From the NCBI GenBank assembly GCA_017960525.1, contig JAGCZA010000020.1:1-45968 (forward strand): a stretch of DNA of 45,968 bases, written 5' to 3'. This DNA is from Prevotella sp. Its GTDB lineage: Bacteria > Bacteroidota > Bacteroidia > Bacteroidales > Bacteroidaceae. The notes below the pieces were generated by a model. It did no database searches, was not told the origin of the DNA, and worked only from the letters and a program-made list of their open reading frames with translations. Numbering within the stretch: the first letter of the stretch is position 1; every line of letters starts with the position of its first letter. The translations under genes were made by a program, and so were the position numbers. Below are positions 17,548 to 25,375 of the stretch, one piece after another.

Positions 17548-18423
17548 TTAGTCTGTCTGGATGATAAGGAAGTTTGAAACGCTCCAGAAACGATCGGGCG
17601 CCAGTATGCGCAACACGGTGTTCTTACCATTCTTCTCCATCTTGTACGACTCTTCCGGCATCGGTGTCAATATCTGCGGGTTCTTGCCTGGAATGTCAAG
17701 CTTGTGCAGGTCGCGGATATCTATGCGGTCAAAGAGGTCTTTTTCGACATTGCCATACTCCACCTTTTTCTTCTTCAGGCCTCCACCTGAGATCAGTCCA
17801 AGTTTCTTCAGTTCGTCCTTGGTTCCCATCTTGATGAAGCCTTCGTTGATGGTCTCGTCCTGTGAAGAGATAAGTTTCTCCTGCTCATTGATAAGTTCAG
17901 CCTGGCGTGTGTTTTTCTGACGTAGTGAGAGTGTCAGGCTCTTCAGCTCCTCGATGCTTATGTTCTGGTTGTCCAGCTCTTCACGCATCGTACTTATAAC
18001 CTTGTCTTTGTATGCCAGCTGCTCTTTCAGCGCAGTAACGACAGTTTTCAGTTTTGCTGCATTTCCCTCTGCTTCAGAGAGTTTCTTCTCCAACTCGTCT
18101 ATCCGCAGGCTCTGCTTGTGAAGTGTTTCCTGAAATACCTGCAGGTTTTCCTTTATCTGTTTGCGGCTCAAGACCGGACTCTCGTTGGGCGTGCTGTTTG
18201 GCTGCAGGATGCGGTCTAACTGGTTCTCTTGTTGCGAAATGCTGTCGAGACCTTCGGCAATAACGGCCAGATAGCCGCTCAAGTCCTCATAGTCGCCGAG
18301 GCGTTGGTTGTACTGAGCCTGAATGGAGTCAAGCTGATGCTGTAATGCCTGTTCCTTGCCGCTGTTGCACGAAATGGTAAAAAGTACAGATGCTACTGCG
18401 CACCAAAAAGAAACTTTCTTCAT
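17548..18423 (-). CDS. Coiled-coil lipoprotein (Cbp1-like)
   Basis: This 291-aa protein has a lipoprotein signal with lipobox-like FTISC (candidate Cys19). Residues about 20-200 are heptad-rich coiled coil (LDSIQAQYNQ, ELEKKLSEAE, INEQEKLISS). A conserved-looking C-terminal domain follows (KDELKKLGLISGGG, VEKDLFDRIDIRDLHKLDIPG, DRFWSVSNFLIIQTD). The layout resembles Bacteroidetes lipoproteins labelled Cbp1-family collagen-binding adhesins, a name I would use with caution. It is anchored in the envelope, probably the outer membrane. It is the first gene of the minus-strand run that continues to the HATPase, STAS and kinase genes. Confidence 0.65.
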   Translation of the reverse strand: MKKVSFWCAVASVLFTISCNSGKEQALQHQLDSIQAQYNQRLGDYEDLSGYLAVIAEGLDSISQQENQLDRILQPNSTPNESPVLSRKQIKENLQVFQETLHKQSLRIDELEKKLSEAEGNAAKLKTVVTALKEQLAYKDKVISTMREELDNQNISIEELKSLTLSLRQKNTRQAELINEQEKLISSQDETINEGFIKMGTKDELKKLGLISGGGLKKKKVEYGNVEKDLFDRIDIRDLHKLDIPGKNPQILTPMPEESYKMEKNGKNTVLRILAPDRFWSVSNFLIIQTD

Positions 18424-18566
18424 TTTTCTGAAGTTTTATTTGCCTACCTATACTCCCAAATTCGGCGTGAATAACTGGTTTTTACCTTGGTCTTGAAAGC
18501 CAGAGGACGTAGGAGTTTCTTCTCAAACGGCAAAGCCGTAGAAACGCCCTCCCTGATTGAACGGGG

Positions 18567-18598
18567 CAAAGTTACAAACTTTTTCCCGACTGACCAAA
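18567..18598 (-). promoter_or_regulatory. Promoter of the lipoprotein/partner-switch operon
   Basis: On the minus strand TTTG (18595-18598), a 20-bp spacer and TAACTTTG (18567-18574) fit the Bacteroidetes consensus exactly. The predicted leader is about 135 nt and includes a small ACGGC-AAA-GCCGT hairpin. Confidence 0.75.
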
Positions 18599-18641
18599 AA
18601 AATCTGCGTTTTTCTGTGAAAACAGTCTTTTGGCTTGACTC

Positions 18642-19598
18642 TTACGGCAGTTCCTTCACCGTGGGGAAGTCTTTCCAAAACTTGTCTCTATAGTAAGTGT
18701 TGGTCATCCCATTGGGTACATAGACGGTGGCTTTGTATTCATCGAAGGCATTTTCGATGATGGGCGGATATTTCTTTCCGCAGTTGATGGTCGTCAGACT
18801 GCTGCATCCGGCAAAGGCATCTTTCTGTAGACGTTCTACGCTTTTCGACAAAGTGAGTTCCCTCAATGATGAGCATCCTTTGAACATGCCCGGCTTGACA
18901 AAGCGCACCCCCTGAGGAATTTCCACCGTCTCAAGTCCCTGACAGTCCTTGAAAGCCTCTTCTCCAATCTCTTTCATCCGTTCAGGGAATGAAATCTTCT
19001 TCAAATTTGTACAACCAGCAAAAGCCTGTGGGGCAATGTATCGCACATCCTCAGGAATAACGGTATTGACACACCCTGCCACCAGCATTAATTCTCCTTT
19101 CCAGCTGCAAATGATGGCGTTGCAATTGCCACGCGAGTCATAATGGGTGTTGGCTGTGTCCACCTTAATTTCCTGTAAAGCAGGACAATAAGAGAGAGCG
19201 CCGTCTTCAATCGTAATCACATAGGCAGGAATGGTAATGGCTGTAAGCCCGTCACTATGTGCAAAAGCTCCAGCATGTATTTCTGTCAGGCCGACAAAAT
19301 GCTGTAACTCGCTGAACGTTGTCAGCTTGCTGCTCTGGAAGGCAGTGCCCAGCTCTTTCACTTTCGATGCGTCGATGCTCGACATTTCTGTGGCGTCAGC
19401 CTCTATCCACCCTTGTTGTCGGGCAATGGTGATAAGCGGCTCGTTGGTCTGAATTGTGGCTATCACCACATCGTCCACCTCAGGACCTTTCTCTTCGTCG
19501 GGCTGGCCGACATAGTTGATACCAAGGAAACAAAGGGCAAAGATGGCTAATGCAGCCACTCCGCCGATAAACCAAGTCTGTTTGAAAAAAGGTGTCAT
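18642..19598 (-). CDS. Membrane-anchored BspA-like LRR protein
   Basis: From ATG 19598 (MTPFFKQTWFIGG) the protein is 318 aa. A frame 26 codons longer exists, but its start lies upstream of the predicted transcription start, so it is rejected. Residues about 8-29 form one hydrophobic helix (GGVAALAIFALCFLGINYV) without a clear cleavage site, so the protein is probably anchored. The rest is LRR_5 repeats (AFAGCTNLKKISFPERMKEI, AFKDCQGLETVEIPQGV, MFKGCSSLRELTL) ending in a YVPNGMTNTYY cap. It is likely envelope-exposed with a binding role; the ligand is unknown. Confidence 0.75.
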   Translation of the reverse strand: MTPFFKQTWFIGGVAALAIFALCFLGINYVGQPDEEKGPEVDDVVIATIQTNEPLITIARQQGWIEADATEMSSIDASKVKELGTAFQSSKLTTFSELQHFVGLTEIHAGAFAHSDGLTAITIPAYVITIEDGALSYCPALQEIKVDTANTHYDSRGNCNAIICSWKGELMLVAGCVNTVIPEDVRYIAPQAFAGCTNLKKISFPERMKEIGEEAFKDCQGLETVEIPQGVRFVKPGMFKGCSSLRELTLSKSVERLQKDAFAGCSSLTTINCGKKYPPIIENAFDEYKATVYVPNGMTNTYYRDKFWKDFPTVKELP

Positions 19599-19625
19599 AC
19601 GTTTGTTGTTTTTGAAAAATCGCTG

Positions 19626-19656
19626 CAAAGTTAAACAAATAAAATGAAATGACAAA
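19626..19656 (-). promoter_or_regulatory. Promoter of the anchored LRR gene
   Basis: Minus-strand TTTG (19653-19656), 19-bp spacer and TAACTTTG (19626-19633). It lies about 28 bp before the ATG at 19598 and supports that start. Confidence 0.75.
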
Positions 19657-19722
19657 ATAAAAGTTTGTTCAGACATTGCAAGCCGTTAAGTTTTGTTTTT
19701 TTTTCTTTCTTTTTGTTTGCTG

Positions 19723-19755
19723 TTGCAGGATTGTTAAAGGAATTGACTAATTTTG
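19723..19755 (+). promoter_or_regulatory. Promoter of the aminopeptidase P gene
   Basis: TTG (19723-19725), 22-bp spacer and TAATTTTG (19748-19755), 22 bp before the ATG at 19778. The -33 spacing is slightly long. Confidence 0.6.
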
Positions 19756-19777
19756 CACCAAGTTAATTATAGTTATT

Positions 19778-21175
19778 ATGTTCAATAAGGAAACCTATAT
19801 CTGCCGCCGTGCTGAATTAAAGCGGCATATTGGCTCAGGCATCATCCTGCTGCCCGGTAACAATGAGAGTCCGGCCAACTATCCGGCAAATGCCTATTCG
19901 CCTATGCGCCAAGACTCCACGTTCCTCTATTATTTTGGCCAGCACCGCGAGGGTCTCTTCGGTCTCATCGATGTTGATAACGACGAGGAGTGGCTTTTCG
20001 GTGATGATATCGATATTGAGGACATCGTGTGGATGGGCTTCGTGCCCAGCGTGGCAGACCTTACCGCCGAGGTGGGCATCACGAAGACCGCCCCGATGGC
20101 GCGACTGAAAGAAATCGTAAATCGCAAATCAGTAAATCGCAAATTTCTTTTCCTGCCGCCTTACCGCTACGACACTAAGATTCAGTTGATGGACTTGCTG
20201 GGCATCCACCCCAACGAGTTGAAGGAGAAGGCGTCCGTCGACCTTATCAAGGCCGTGGTGAAGATGCGCTCAAAGAAGGAACCGCAAGAGATTGAGGTCA
20301 TAGAGCGGGCATGCAATGTCGGCTACGAGATGCACACTAAGGCGCAGCATCTCATCCAAGCTGGTGTGACTGAGCGATTCATCGGCGGACAGGTCGACGG
20401 TATCGCACGTTCCAAGGCGCAGGGTGTCAGCTTCGCCACCATCTTCACCCAGCACGGTGAGATTATGCACGGTTGCCCCAGCGATGCTTTGCTTGAGGAC
20501 GGACGTCTGGCCCTCTGCGATGCCGGCTGCGAACTGGATGACTATTGTTCCGACCATACCCGCACCATGCCCGTTAGCGGTAAGTTTACAGACAAGCAAC
20601 GGGAAATCTACAGCATCGTAGTGGAGTGCCATGACCATGTGCTCAACGTGGCGCGTCCTGGCGTGAAATACATGGATGTGCACTTTGCCGTCTGCCGTCT
20701 GATGACCGAGCGGCTAAAGGAACTTGGCCTGATGAAGGGCGATGTGGACGAGGCAGTACGTGCTGGTGCTCACGCTATGTTTCTGCCCCACGGACTTGGT
20801 CACATGCTTGGAATGGACGTGCACGATATGGAGGGTCTGGGCCAGATTTACGTGGGCTTCGACAACGAGACACGTCCCAACCTCGAGCAGTTCGGCACCA
20901 ACTGTCTGCGCATGGGCCGCCGCCTGGAGCCGGGCTTTGTGGTCACCGACGAGCCGGGCATCTACTTCATCCCGCAGCTCATCGACCAGTGGCGAGCCGA
21001 GAACCATTGTGCCGACTTCCTCTGCTTCGACAAAATCGAGACCTACAAGGACTTTGGCGGCATCCGCATCGAGGACGACCTCCTCATCATGGAAGAGAGC
21101 TGCCGCTTCCTCGGCACCAAGCGCATACCTTACCACCTCAAGGATATTGAGGAAACTATGCAACTGTCGTTTTAA
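19778..21175 (+). CDS. pepP: Xaa-Pro aminopeptidase P (M24B)
   Basis: This 465-aa cytosolic metallopeptidase removes N-terminal residues preceding proline. An N-terminal creatinase-like domain (FLYYFGQHREGLFGLID) is followed by the pita-bread catalytic domain. Expected dinuclear metal ligands can be seen: Asp pair in LCDAGCELDDYCSDHTRT, His in HGLGHMLGMDVHD, Glu in TDEPGIYF and Glu in GIRIEDD. The linker between the domains contains a 15-bp tandem duplication encoding the repeated residues VNRK. It has its own promoter and is followed 16 bp later by the methyltransferase gene, which may rely on this transcript. Confidence 0.92.
   Translation: MFNKETYICRRAELKRHIGSGIILLPGNNESPANYPANAYSPMRQDSTFLYYFGQHREGLFGLIDVDNDEEWLFGDDIDIEDIVWMGFVPSVADLTAEVGITKTAPMARLKEIVNRKSVNRKFLFLPPYRYDTKIQLMDLLGIHPNELKEKASVDLIKAVVKMRSKKEPQEIEVIERACNVGYEMHTKAQHLIQAGVTERFIGGQVDGIARSKAQGVSFATIFTQHGEIMHGCPSDALLEDGRLALCDAGCELDDYCSDHTRTMPVSGKFTDKQREIYSIVVECHDHVLNVARPGVKYMDVHFAVCRLMTERLKELGLMKGDVDEAVRAGAHAMFLPHGLGHMLGMDVHDMEGLGQIYVGFDNETRPNLEQFGTNCLRMGRRLEPGFVVTDEPGIYFIPQLIDQWRAENHCADFLCFDKIETYKDFGGIRIEDDLLIMEESCRFLGTKRIPYHLKDIEETMQLSF
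20117..20146 (+). repeat. 15-bp tandem duplication inside pepP
   Basis: GTAAATCGCAAATCA is followed directly by GTAAATCGCAAATTT, in frame. It resembles simple AT-rich filler repeats seen between genes rather than the surrounding GC-rich coding sequence. Confidence 0.7.
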
Positions 21176-21191
21176 GAGAATAAGAAAGGGG

Positions 21192-22226
21192 ATGAAAGCC
21201 ATAGAAGAAGGTTTGCGATACCACCTAATACTTGGTGATTGCCTTTCCGTTTTGAAAGAAATGGAAAGTGGAAGTGTAAATTGTATTATCACTTCCCCAC
21301 CTTATTGGGGCATGCGTTCCTACGATAATGAAGACGATGAGCATGAAATAGGCAATGAAAGTTCATTTAGCCTTTATGTTGAGAAATTGACAGCAGTTTT
21401 TCACGAAGCAAAAAGGGTGTTGACCAGCGATGGGTCTTTTTGGCTGAACATTGGGGATAAATATGTAAATAAAGAGTTACTTGGTATGCCTTGGCGAGTT
21501 GCAATAGCCCTGATGGACGATGGTTGGATTATGCGTAACGATGTCATCTGGCATCAACTTAAGGGAACTCAAAGTTGTAAGGATCGACTTAGAGACAGTT
21601 ATGAACATTTATTCCATTTTGTCAAATCAAAGAAGTACTATTATGATGCTGATTCGATTTTGATAAAGCCATCACGTTTGCCCGTAATTACAGACCATAG
21701 TACAACGTCGTCTACAGGTGTGTCCGGGAAAAAATACAGAAAGCAGATTCGGGATAGTAAGGAACTTACGGAACAAGAAAAGATAAACGCAGAAAAAGCC
21801 CTTGATGGAGTACTGGCCGAGATAAAGGCTGGTATAGTAAATGACTTTCGAATGACAATCAGAGGCGAGCAAAGGGCTTGGCATAGTGATAACACTAAAA
21901 TAAGTGGAAGAGCAAAGGAATTGGTTAACAGAGGCTTTTACATTATGAAGATACATGCCAAGGGGCACTTGCCTAACGATGTTTGGAACATTGTTACCGA
22001 GGACACATGGCGAACTGACAGCCATTGCGCCGTTTATCCAGAAGAATTGTTGCGTATTCCTATTCTCTCTACATGTCCAGAGGGTGGCATTGTCCTTGAC
22101 CCATTCATTGGAACTGGCACTACCGTTTCTGCCGCAATCAAATTAGGACGGAGAGGCATTGGTATAGATCTCAGCCCAAACTACATTAAAACATCGAAGG
22201 AAAGAGTAATGCAGATACTATTATGA
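21192..22226 (+). CDS. Beta-class DNA methyltransferase of an RM system
   Basis: From ATG 21192, preceded by AAAGGGG, the protein is 344 aa. Motif IV TSPPYWG (residues 34-40) comes before the AdoMet-binding motif DPFIGTGTT (about 302-310), the order of beta-class enzymes. SPPY is typical of N4-cytosine methyltransferases, though some N6-adenine enzymes share it. The open frame extends much further upstream, but that part is a shadow of pepP. Codon use is AT-rich compared with pepP and the C1 peptidase, suggesting transfer. The stop overlaps the endonuclease start (ATGA), so translation is probably coupled. Confidence 0.9.
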   Translation: MKAIEEGLRYHLILGDCLSVLKEMESGSVNCIITSPPYWGMRSYDNEDDEHEIGNESSFSLYVEKLTAVFHEAKRVLTSDGSFWLNIGDKYVNKELLGMPWRVAIALMDDGWIMRNDVIWHQLKGTQSCKDRLRDSYEHLFHFVKSKKYYYDADSILIKPSRLPVITDHSTTSSTGVSGKKYRKQIRDSKELTEQEKINAEKALDGVLAEIKAGIVNDFRMTIRGEQRAWHSDNTKISGRAKELVNRGFYIMKIHAKGHLPNDVWNIVTEDTWRTDSHCAVYPEELLRIPILSTCPEGGIVLDPFIGTGTTVSAAIKLGRRGIGIDLSPNYIKTSKERVMQILL

Positions 22227-23098
22227 AAGAAATAAAGAAACTTCCAATAGAAGTATTTGGCTACGATGTGACTATAGACAATGACGATGCTCTTTTAGCA
22301 CATAGCCAGCAATATTGCCGTTTCCTTAAAGGATCATGCAACAAGCCCAGAAAAAGTGAGCCTGAAAAAAAAGTCGGTATCTGTACTTTGGGGGCTTCAC
22401 TCAAAGGGGGAATAATAAAGCCCGTCATTGTGTGTCCGCAAAGATTTAAGGAAGATTTAATGTTTGACACAATACGCAAGAAATATCTTACTTCATGGAA
22501 AAATGTAAAATGGGTTCAAGAAGTGAACATTGGTTCTGGCGGTAGTGTTGATTACGTGGCTGTTGAACTGGATGCACATGGTGTAGTACGTGATTTCCTT
22601 TGCGTTGAGATTCAAGCCGCAGGCACTACAGGTTCGCCTTATCCATATGTTAAAGAATTGCTTGAAGATGGTCATTTTTCTGGTACACGTCATAGTTATG
22701 GCATTAACTGGGCTAATGAATTCTCTAAGACAATGATGCAGCAGGCATTTAAGAAAGGTAAAATAGTAGAGAGTTGGAAGCGCAAGATTGTATTTGTGGT
22801 TCAAGATATTGCTATGGAATACTTGATTACAGCAACTGACTGCTCACTTCTTACTGGCCCTGATCCAAACAGTCCTGTTGATTTCTGCTCTTTCTCCCTT
22901 GTTTCTACTGATGACAAATACTGGAATTTGAATTTTGACCAGATAAAGAGCACGTCTATTGCAGGTATTAGTTTGATGCTTGGTGGAGCTAATGTAAACG
23001 AGTATCTTACGGAAGAAGACTTCATAGGGAATATCATAAGAAAAGGCATCATAGATGGTGTTTTTGAAAAGAACCAATATACAAAGGATTATTTATAA
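22223..23098 (+). CDS. NotI-like type II restriction endonuclease
   Basis: This 291-aa protein overlaps the methyltransferase gene by 4 bp. Four cysteines near the N-terminus (32, 39, 54, 71; YCRFLKGSC, VGICTLG, VIVCPQ) resemble the metal-binding Cys set of NotI-family endonucleases. VDYVAVEL followed by FLCVEIQAAGTTGS gives a PD-(D/E)XK-type core with Asp110, Glu129 and Gln131, the E-x-Q variant known from NotI. Recognition sequence cannot be deduced. The gene is AT-rich like its partner. It would cleave unmodified foreign DNA. Confidence 0.72.
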   Translation: MKEIKKLPIEVFGYDVTIDNDDALLAHSQQYCRFLKGSCNKPRKSEPEKKVGICTLGASLKGGIIKPVIVCPQRFKEDLMFDTIRKKYLTSWKNVKWVQEVNIGSGGSVDYVAVELDAHGVVRDFLCVEIQAAGTTGSPYPYVKELLEDGHFSGTRHSYGINWANEFSKTMMQQAFKKGKIVESWKRKIVFVVQDIAMEYLITATDCSLLTGPDPNSPVDFCSFSLVSTDDKYWNLNFDQIKSTSIAGISLMLGGANVNEYLTEEDFIGNIIRKGIIDGVFEKNQYTKDYL

Positions 23099-23129
23099 TT
23101 ACTAAACAATAAATAGATTAGAAACAACG

Positions 23130-24332
23130 ATGAAAAAGATTCTGACACTCGCCCTCTTGGCCACGATGGCTGTGAGCGCACAGGCAGAGGAGAAGAAAGA
23201 CTCTGTCAATCCGAACAAACCAGTTTTTACTATTATTAAGGAGAACCCCATCACCTCGGTGAAGGACCAGAACCGCAGCGGCACCTGCTGGGACTACTCA
23301 ACCCTGTCGTTCTTCGAGGCCGAAATCCTGAAGGCTACGGGCAAGACCTATGACCTTTGCGAGAGTTTTGTGGCCAACAAGACCTATATGGAGCGGGCCA
23401 TCCAGGTGGTGCGCTACCACGGCGACTGCCAGTTTGCACAGGGTGGTTCGGCAGAGGACGTGCTGGCTACGATGAAGACACACGGTATCTGCCCAGAGGA
23501 CGCAATGCCTTTCCCTGGCTCACTCTATGGCGATTCGCTGAACAACTTCAATGAGTTCTTCTCGCTCTTGGAGCCATACGTGGCCGCCATTTCCAAGAGT
23601 TCGGCAAAGAAAATCTCGAACCAATGGAAGGTGGGCTTGCAGGGCATCCTCGACGCCTATCTGGGTAAGTGCCCCGAGACGTTCAAGTACGAGGGCAAGG
23701 AGTACACCCCGAAGTCCTTTATGGCTTCGCTGGGCATCAATCTTGACGACTATGTCAGCATCACCAGTTACACGCACCATCCCTTCTATACTGGCTTCGC
23801 CGTGGAGGTGCAGGACAACTGGCGCTTCCCCTTGTCGTACAATCTGCCTATGGACGAGATGATGCAAGTCATCGACAATGCCGTTGCCAATGGCTACACC
23901 ATTGCCTGGGGTGGCGATGTCTCTGAGGACGGCTTCACCCGCAAGGGCCTCGCTTACGCCATCGACGGCAAGGCCACTCAGAGCCTACGTGGCAGCGATA
24001 TGGCCAAGTGGCTGAAACTGGCTACAACTGAGAAGCGCAACGTCATCGACTCCCTTGGCGTGAATGTGCCGGAAATTACCGCCACACAGGAGTTGCGCCA
24101 GGAGCGCTTCGACAACTGGGAACTGACCGACGACCACGGTATGCTTATCTATGGTGTGGCCAAGGACCAGAAAGGCAAGGAATATTATATGGTAAAGAAC
24201 TCGTGGGGCGAGACCGGCGACTACAAGGGCACTTGGTATATGACCAAGACCTTCATCGCCGCCAACACGATGGACTTCCTGGTGAACAAGAATGCCATTC
24301 CCAAGTCTATCCGCAAGAAATTGGGTATTTAG
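23130..24332 (+). CDS. Secreted C1 (papain/bleomycin hydrolase-like) peptidase
   Basis: This 400-aa protein has a signal peptide (MKKILTLALLATMAVSAQA). It keeps the papain-superfamily catalytic set: Gln47 and Cys53 in DQNRSGTCWDYS, His near 334 in LTDDHGM, and Asn near 356 in MVKNSWG. The layout and length fit the PepC/bleomycin hydrolase branch, here exported to the periplasm or surface. No Bacteroidetes-type promoter is seen in the 31 bp after the endonuclease gene, so the inserted RM pair may now supply its transcript. Confidence 0.9.
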   Translation: MKKILTLALLATMAVSAQAEEKKDSVNPNKPVFTIIKENPITSVKDQNRSGTCWDYSTLSFFEAEILKATGKTYDLCESFVANKTYMERAIQVVRYHGDCQFAQGGSAEDVLATMKTHGICPEDAMPFPGSLYGDSLNNFNEFFSLLEPYVAAISKSSAKKISNQWKVGLQGILDAYLGKCPETFKYEGKEYTPKSFMASLGINLDDYVSITSYTHHPFYTGFAVEVQDNWRFPLSYNLPMDEMMQVIDNAVANGYTIAWGGDVSEDGFTRKGLAYAIDGKATQSLRGSDMAKWLKLATTEKRNVIDSLGVNVPEITATQELRQERFDNWELTDDHGMLIYGVAKDQKGKEYYMVKNSWGETGDYKGTWYMTKTFIAANTMDFLVNKNAIPKSIRKKLGI

Positions 24333-24387
24333 CTTGCTGATTTGAGTGTTTTTTTTGAATCTTCCGCTAGCTTAACCAAAGCCGGAA

Positions 24388-24469
24388 TTTGGACGAACCA
24401 AACCAACAGTTTGGACGAACCAAACTCCCACTTTGGACGAACCAAACTCCCACTTTGGACGAACCAAAT
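24388..24469. repeat. Four tandem 22-bp units with a palindromic core
   Basis: Units begin at 24388, 24410, 24432 and 24454. Each carries TTTGGACGAACCAAA, an inverted repeat TTTGG-ACGAA-CCAAA, followed by a 6- to 7-bp spacer (mostly CTCCCAC). The core is identical in all four units; the spacers vary. The 22-bp period is about two helical turns, so the dyads would lie on one face of the DNA. It could be an operator array, a protein-binding satellite or a set of RNA hairpins. Confidence 0.85.
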
Positions 24470-24541
24470 TTTCAGACTGTTGCCGCCCCTGCTTGACAGA
24501 GCTGGCGAAGGATGAATGTTATTAATAATTTAGTTCCTTAT

Positions 24542-24567
24542 GTCACTTTCACTCCCTCTTCACTCCA
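24542..24567. repeat. Solo copy of the S23-element repeat arm
   Basis: GTCACTTTCACTCC followed by CTCTTCACTCC matches the inner half of the right inverted-repeat arm at 33908-33957. No matching inverted partner and no S23 gene are nearby, so it is either a relic or a free unit of the same repeat family. Confidence 0.6.
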
Positions 24568-24619
24568 ATAAAACTGGAGCTTGCGGAAGTTAAAATAGTT
24601 ATAAGTTGTGCAAAATACA

Positions 24620-25363
24620 ATGAGTAGAATAACGAAATCGTGCTGGTGTCTGCTTCTTGCGTTGCTGTCAGCTCCTTTGCTGGCAGTTGGGCAGAAAGTA
24701 GACCCGCAGGCCTACTACATCGATGAGGATGGCGAAGAGCAGGTGACGCGAGAGGTGAACAAGGGCGAGGCTCCGCTCGATGTCACCTTTCGTGCCAACC
24801 CTTCGGATATGGACGGCTACACGCCTTCCTTCGAATGGCATTTCAGGCAGCAGACGCTCACCGAGGGCACCATCGATCTGTTTGTGCGCTACGAGGAGGA
24901 CACGCAGTACACCTTCCGCGAGTCGGGTACCTACAATGTCGTTCTGAAGACGCGGTTAGAGCAGGACGGGGCCGAACTCGACTCCGTCACCATCGTTGTC
25001 ACCATCCCTGAGAGCAAGCTGGAGTTCCCCAACGCTTTCTCGCCCAACGACGACGGCACCAACGACCGTTATGGCGCTTACGGCGTGAACGACCCTGAGA
25101 GTCCCAAGCACTGGAAAAGCATCGTCGATTTCCATGCCTACATCTTCAACCGCTGGGGGCAGAAACTCTACGAGTGGCACGACCCTGCCGGTTACTGGGA
25201 CGGCAAGTACAACGGCAAGGATGTGCGCGAAGGGGTCTACTTTGTGCTTGTCAAAGCCAAGGGGGCCGACGGGAAGGTCTACGACATCCGCAAGGATGTG
25301 AATCTGCTGCGCGGCTACAGAGAGAAAGAAAGTGGCGGCGACAGCGGAGGGTCAACGGAATAA
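24620..25363 (+). CDS. PKD-like protein with T9SS type B sorting domain
   Basis: From ATG 24620 the protein is 247 aa with signal peptide MSRITKSCWCLLLALLSAPL; a GTG four codons upstream is also open. A PKD-like fold (GEAPLDVTFRANP, TYNVVLKTRL) is followed by the gliding-motility-type C-terminal domain: FPNAFSPNDDGTNDRY, YIFNRWGQKLYEW, WDGKYNGKDVREGVYFVLVKA. That domain directs export by the type IX system, type B. The protein is probably surface-attached; its specific role is unknown. It precedes uvrA by 12 bp and is likely cotranscribed with it. Confidence 0.8.
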   Translation: MSRITKSCWCLLLALLSAPLLAVGQKVDPQAYYIDEDGEEQVTREVNKGEAPLDVTFRANPSDMDGYTPSFEWHFRQQTLTEGTIDLFVRYEEDTQYTFRESGTYNVVLKTRLEQDGAELDSVTIVVTIPESKLEFPNAFSPNDDGTNDRYGAYGVNDPESPKHWKSIVDFHAYIFNRWGQKLYEWHDPAGYWDGKYNGKDVREGVYFVLVKAKGADGKVYDIRKDVNLLRGYREKESGGDSGGSTE

Positions 25364-25375
25364 CACTCATCGTTT

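Noticed and set aside
19599-19676. 26-residue N-terminal extension of the anchored LRR protein
   Set aside because: It lies upstream of the predicted transcription start given by TAACTTTG at 19626-19633.
24388-24469. CRISPR array
   Set aside because: Period is 22 bp with 6- to 7-bp partly identical spacers; no cas genes.
24608-24619. GTG start for the T9SS type B protein
   Set aside because: The ATG at 24620 gives a normal signal peptide without a Shine-Dalgarno preference for GTG; left as an alternative.
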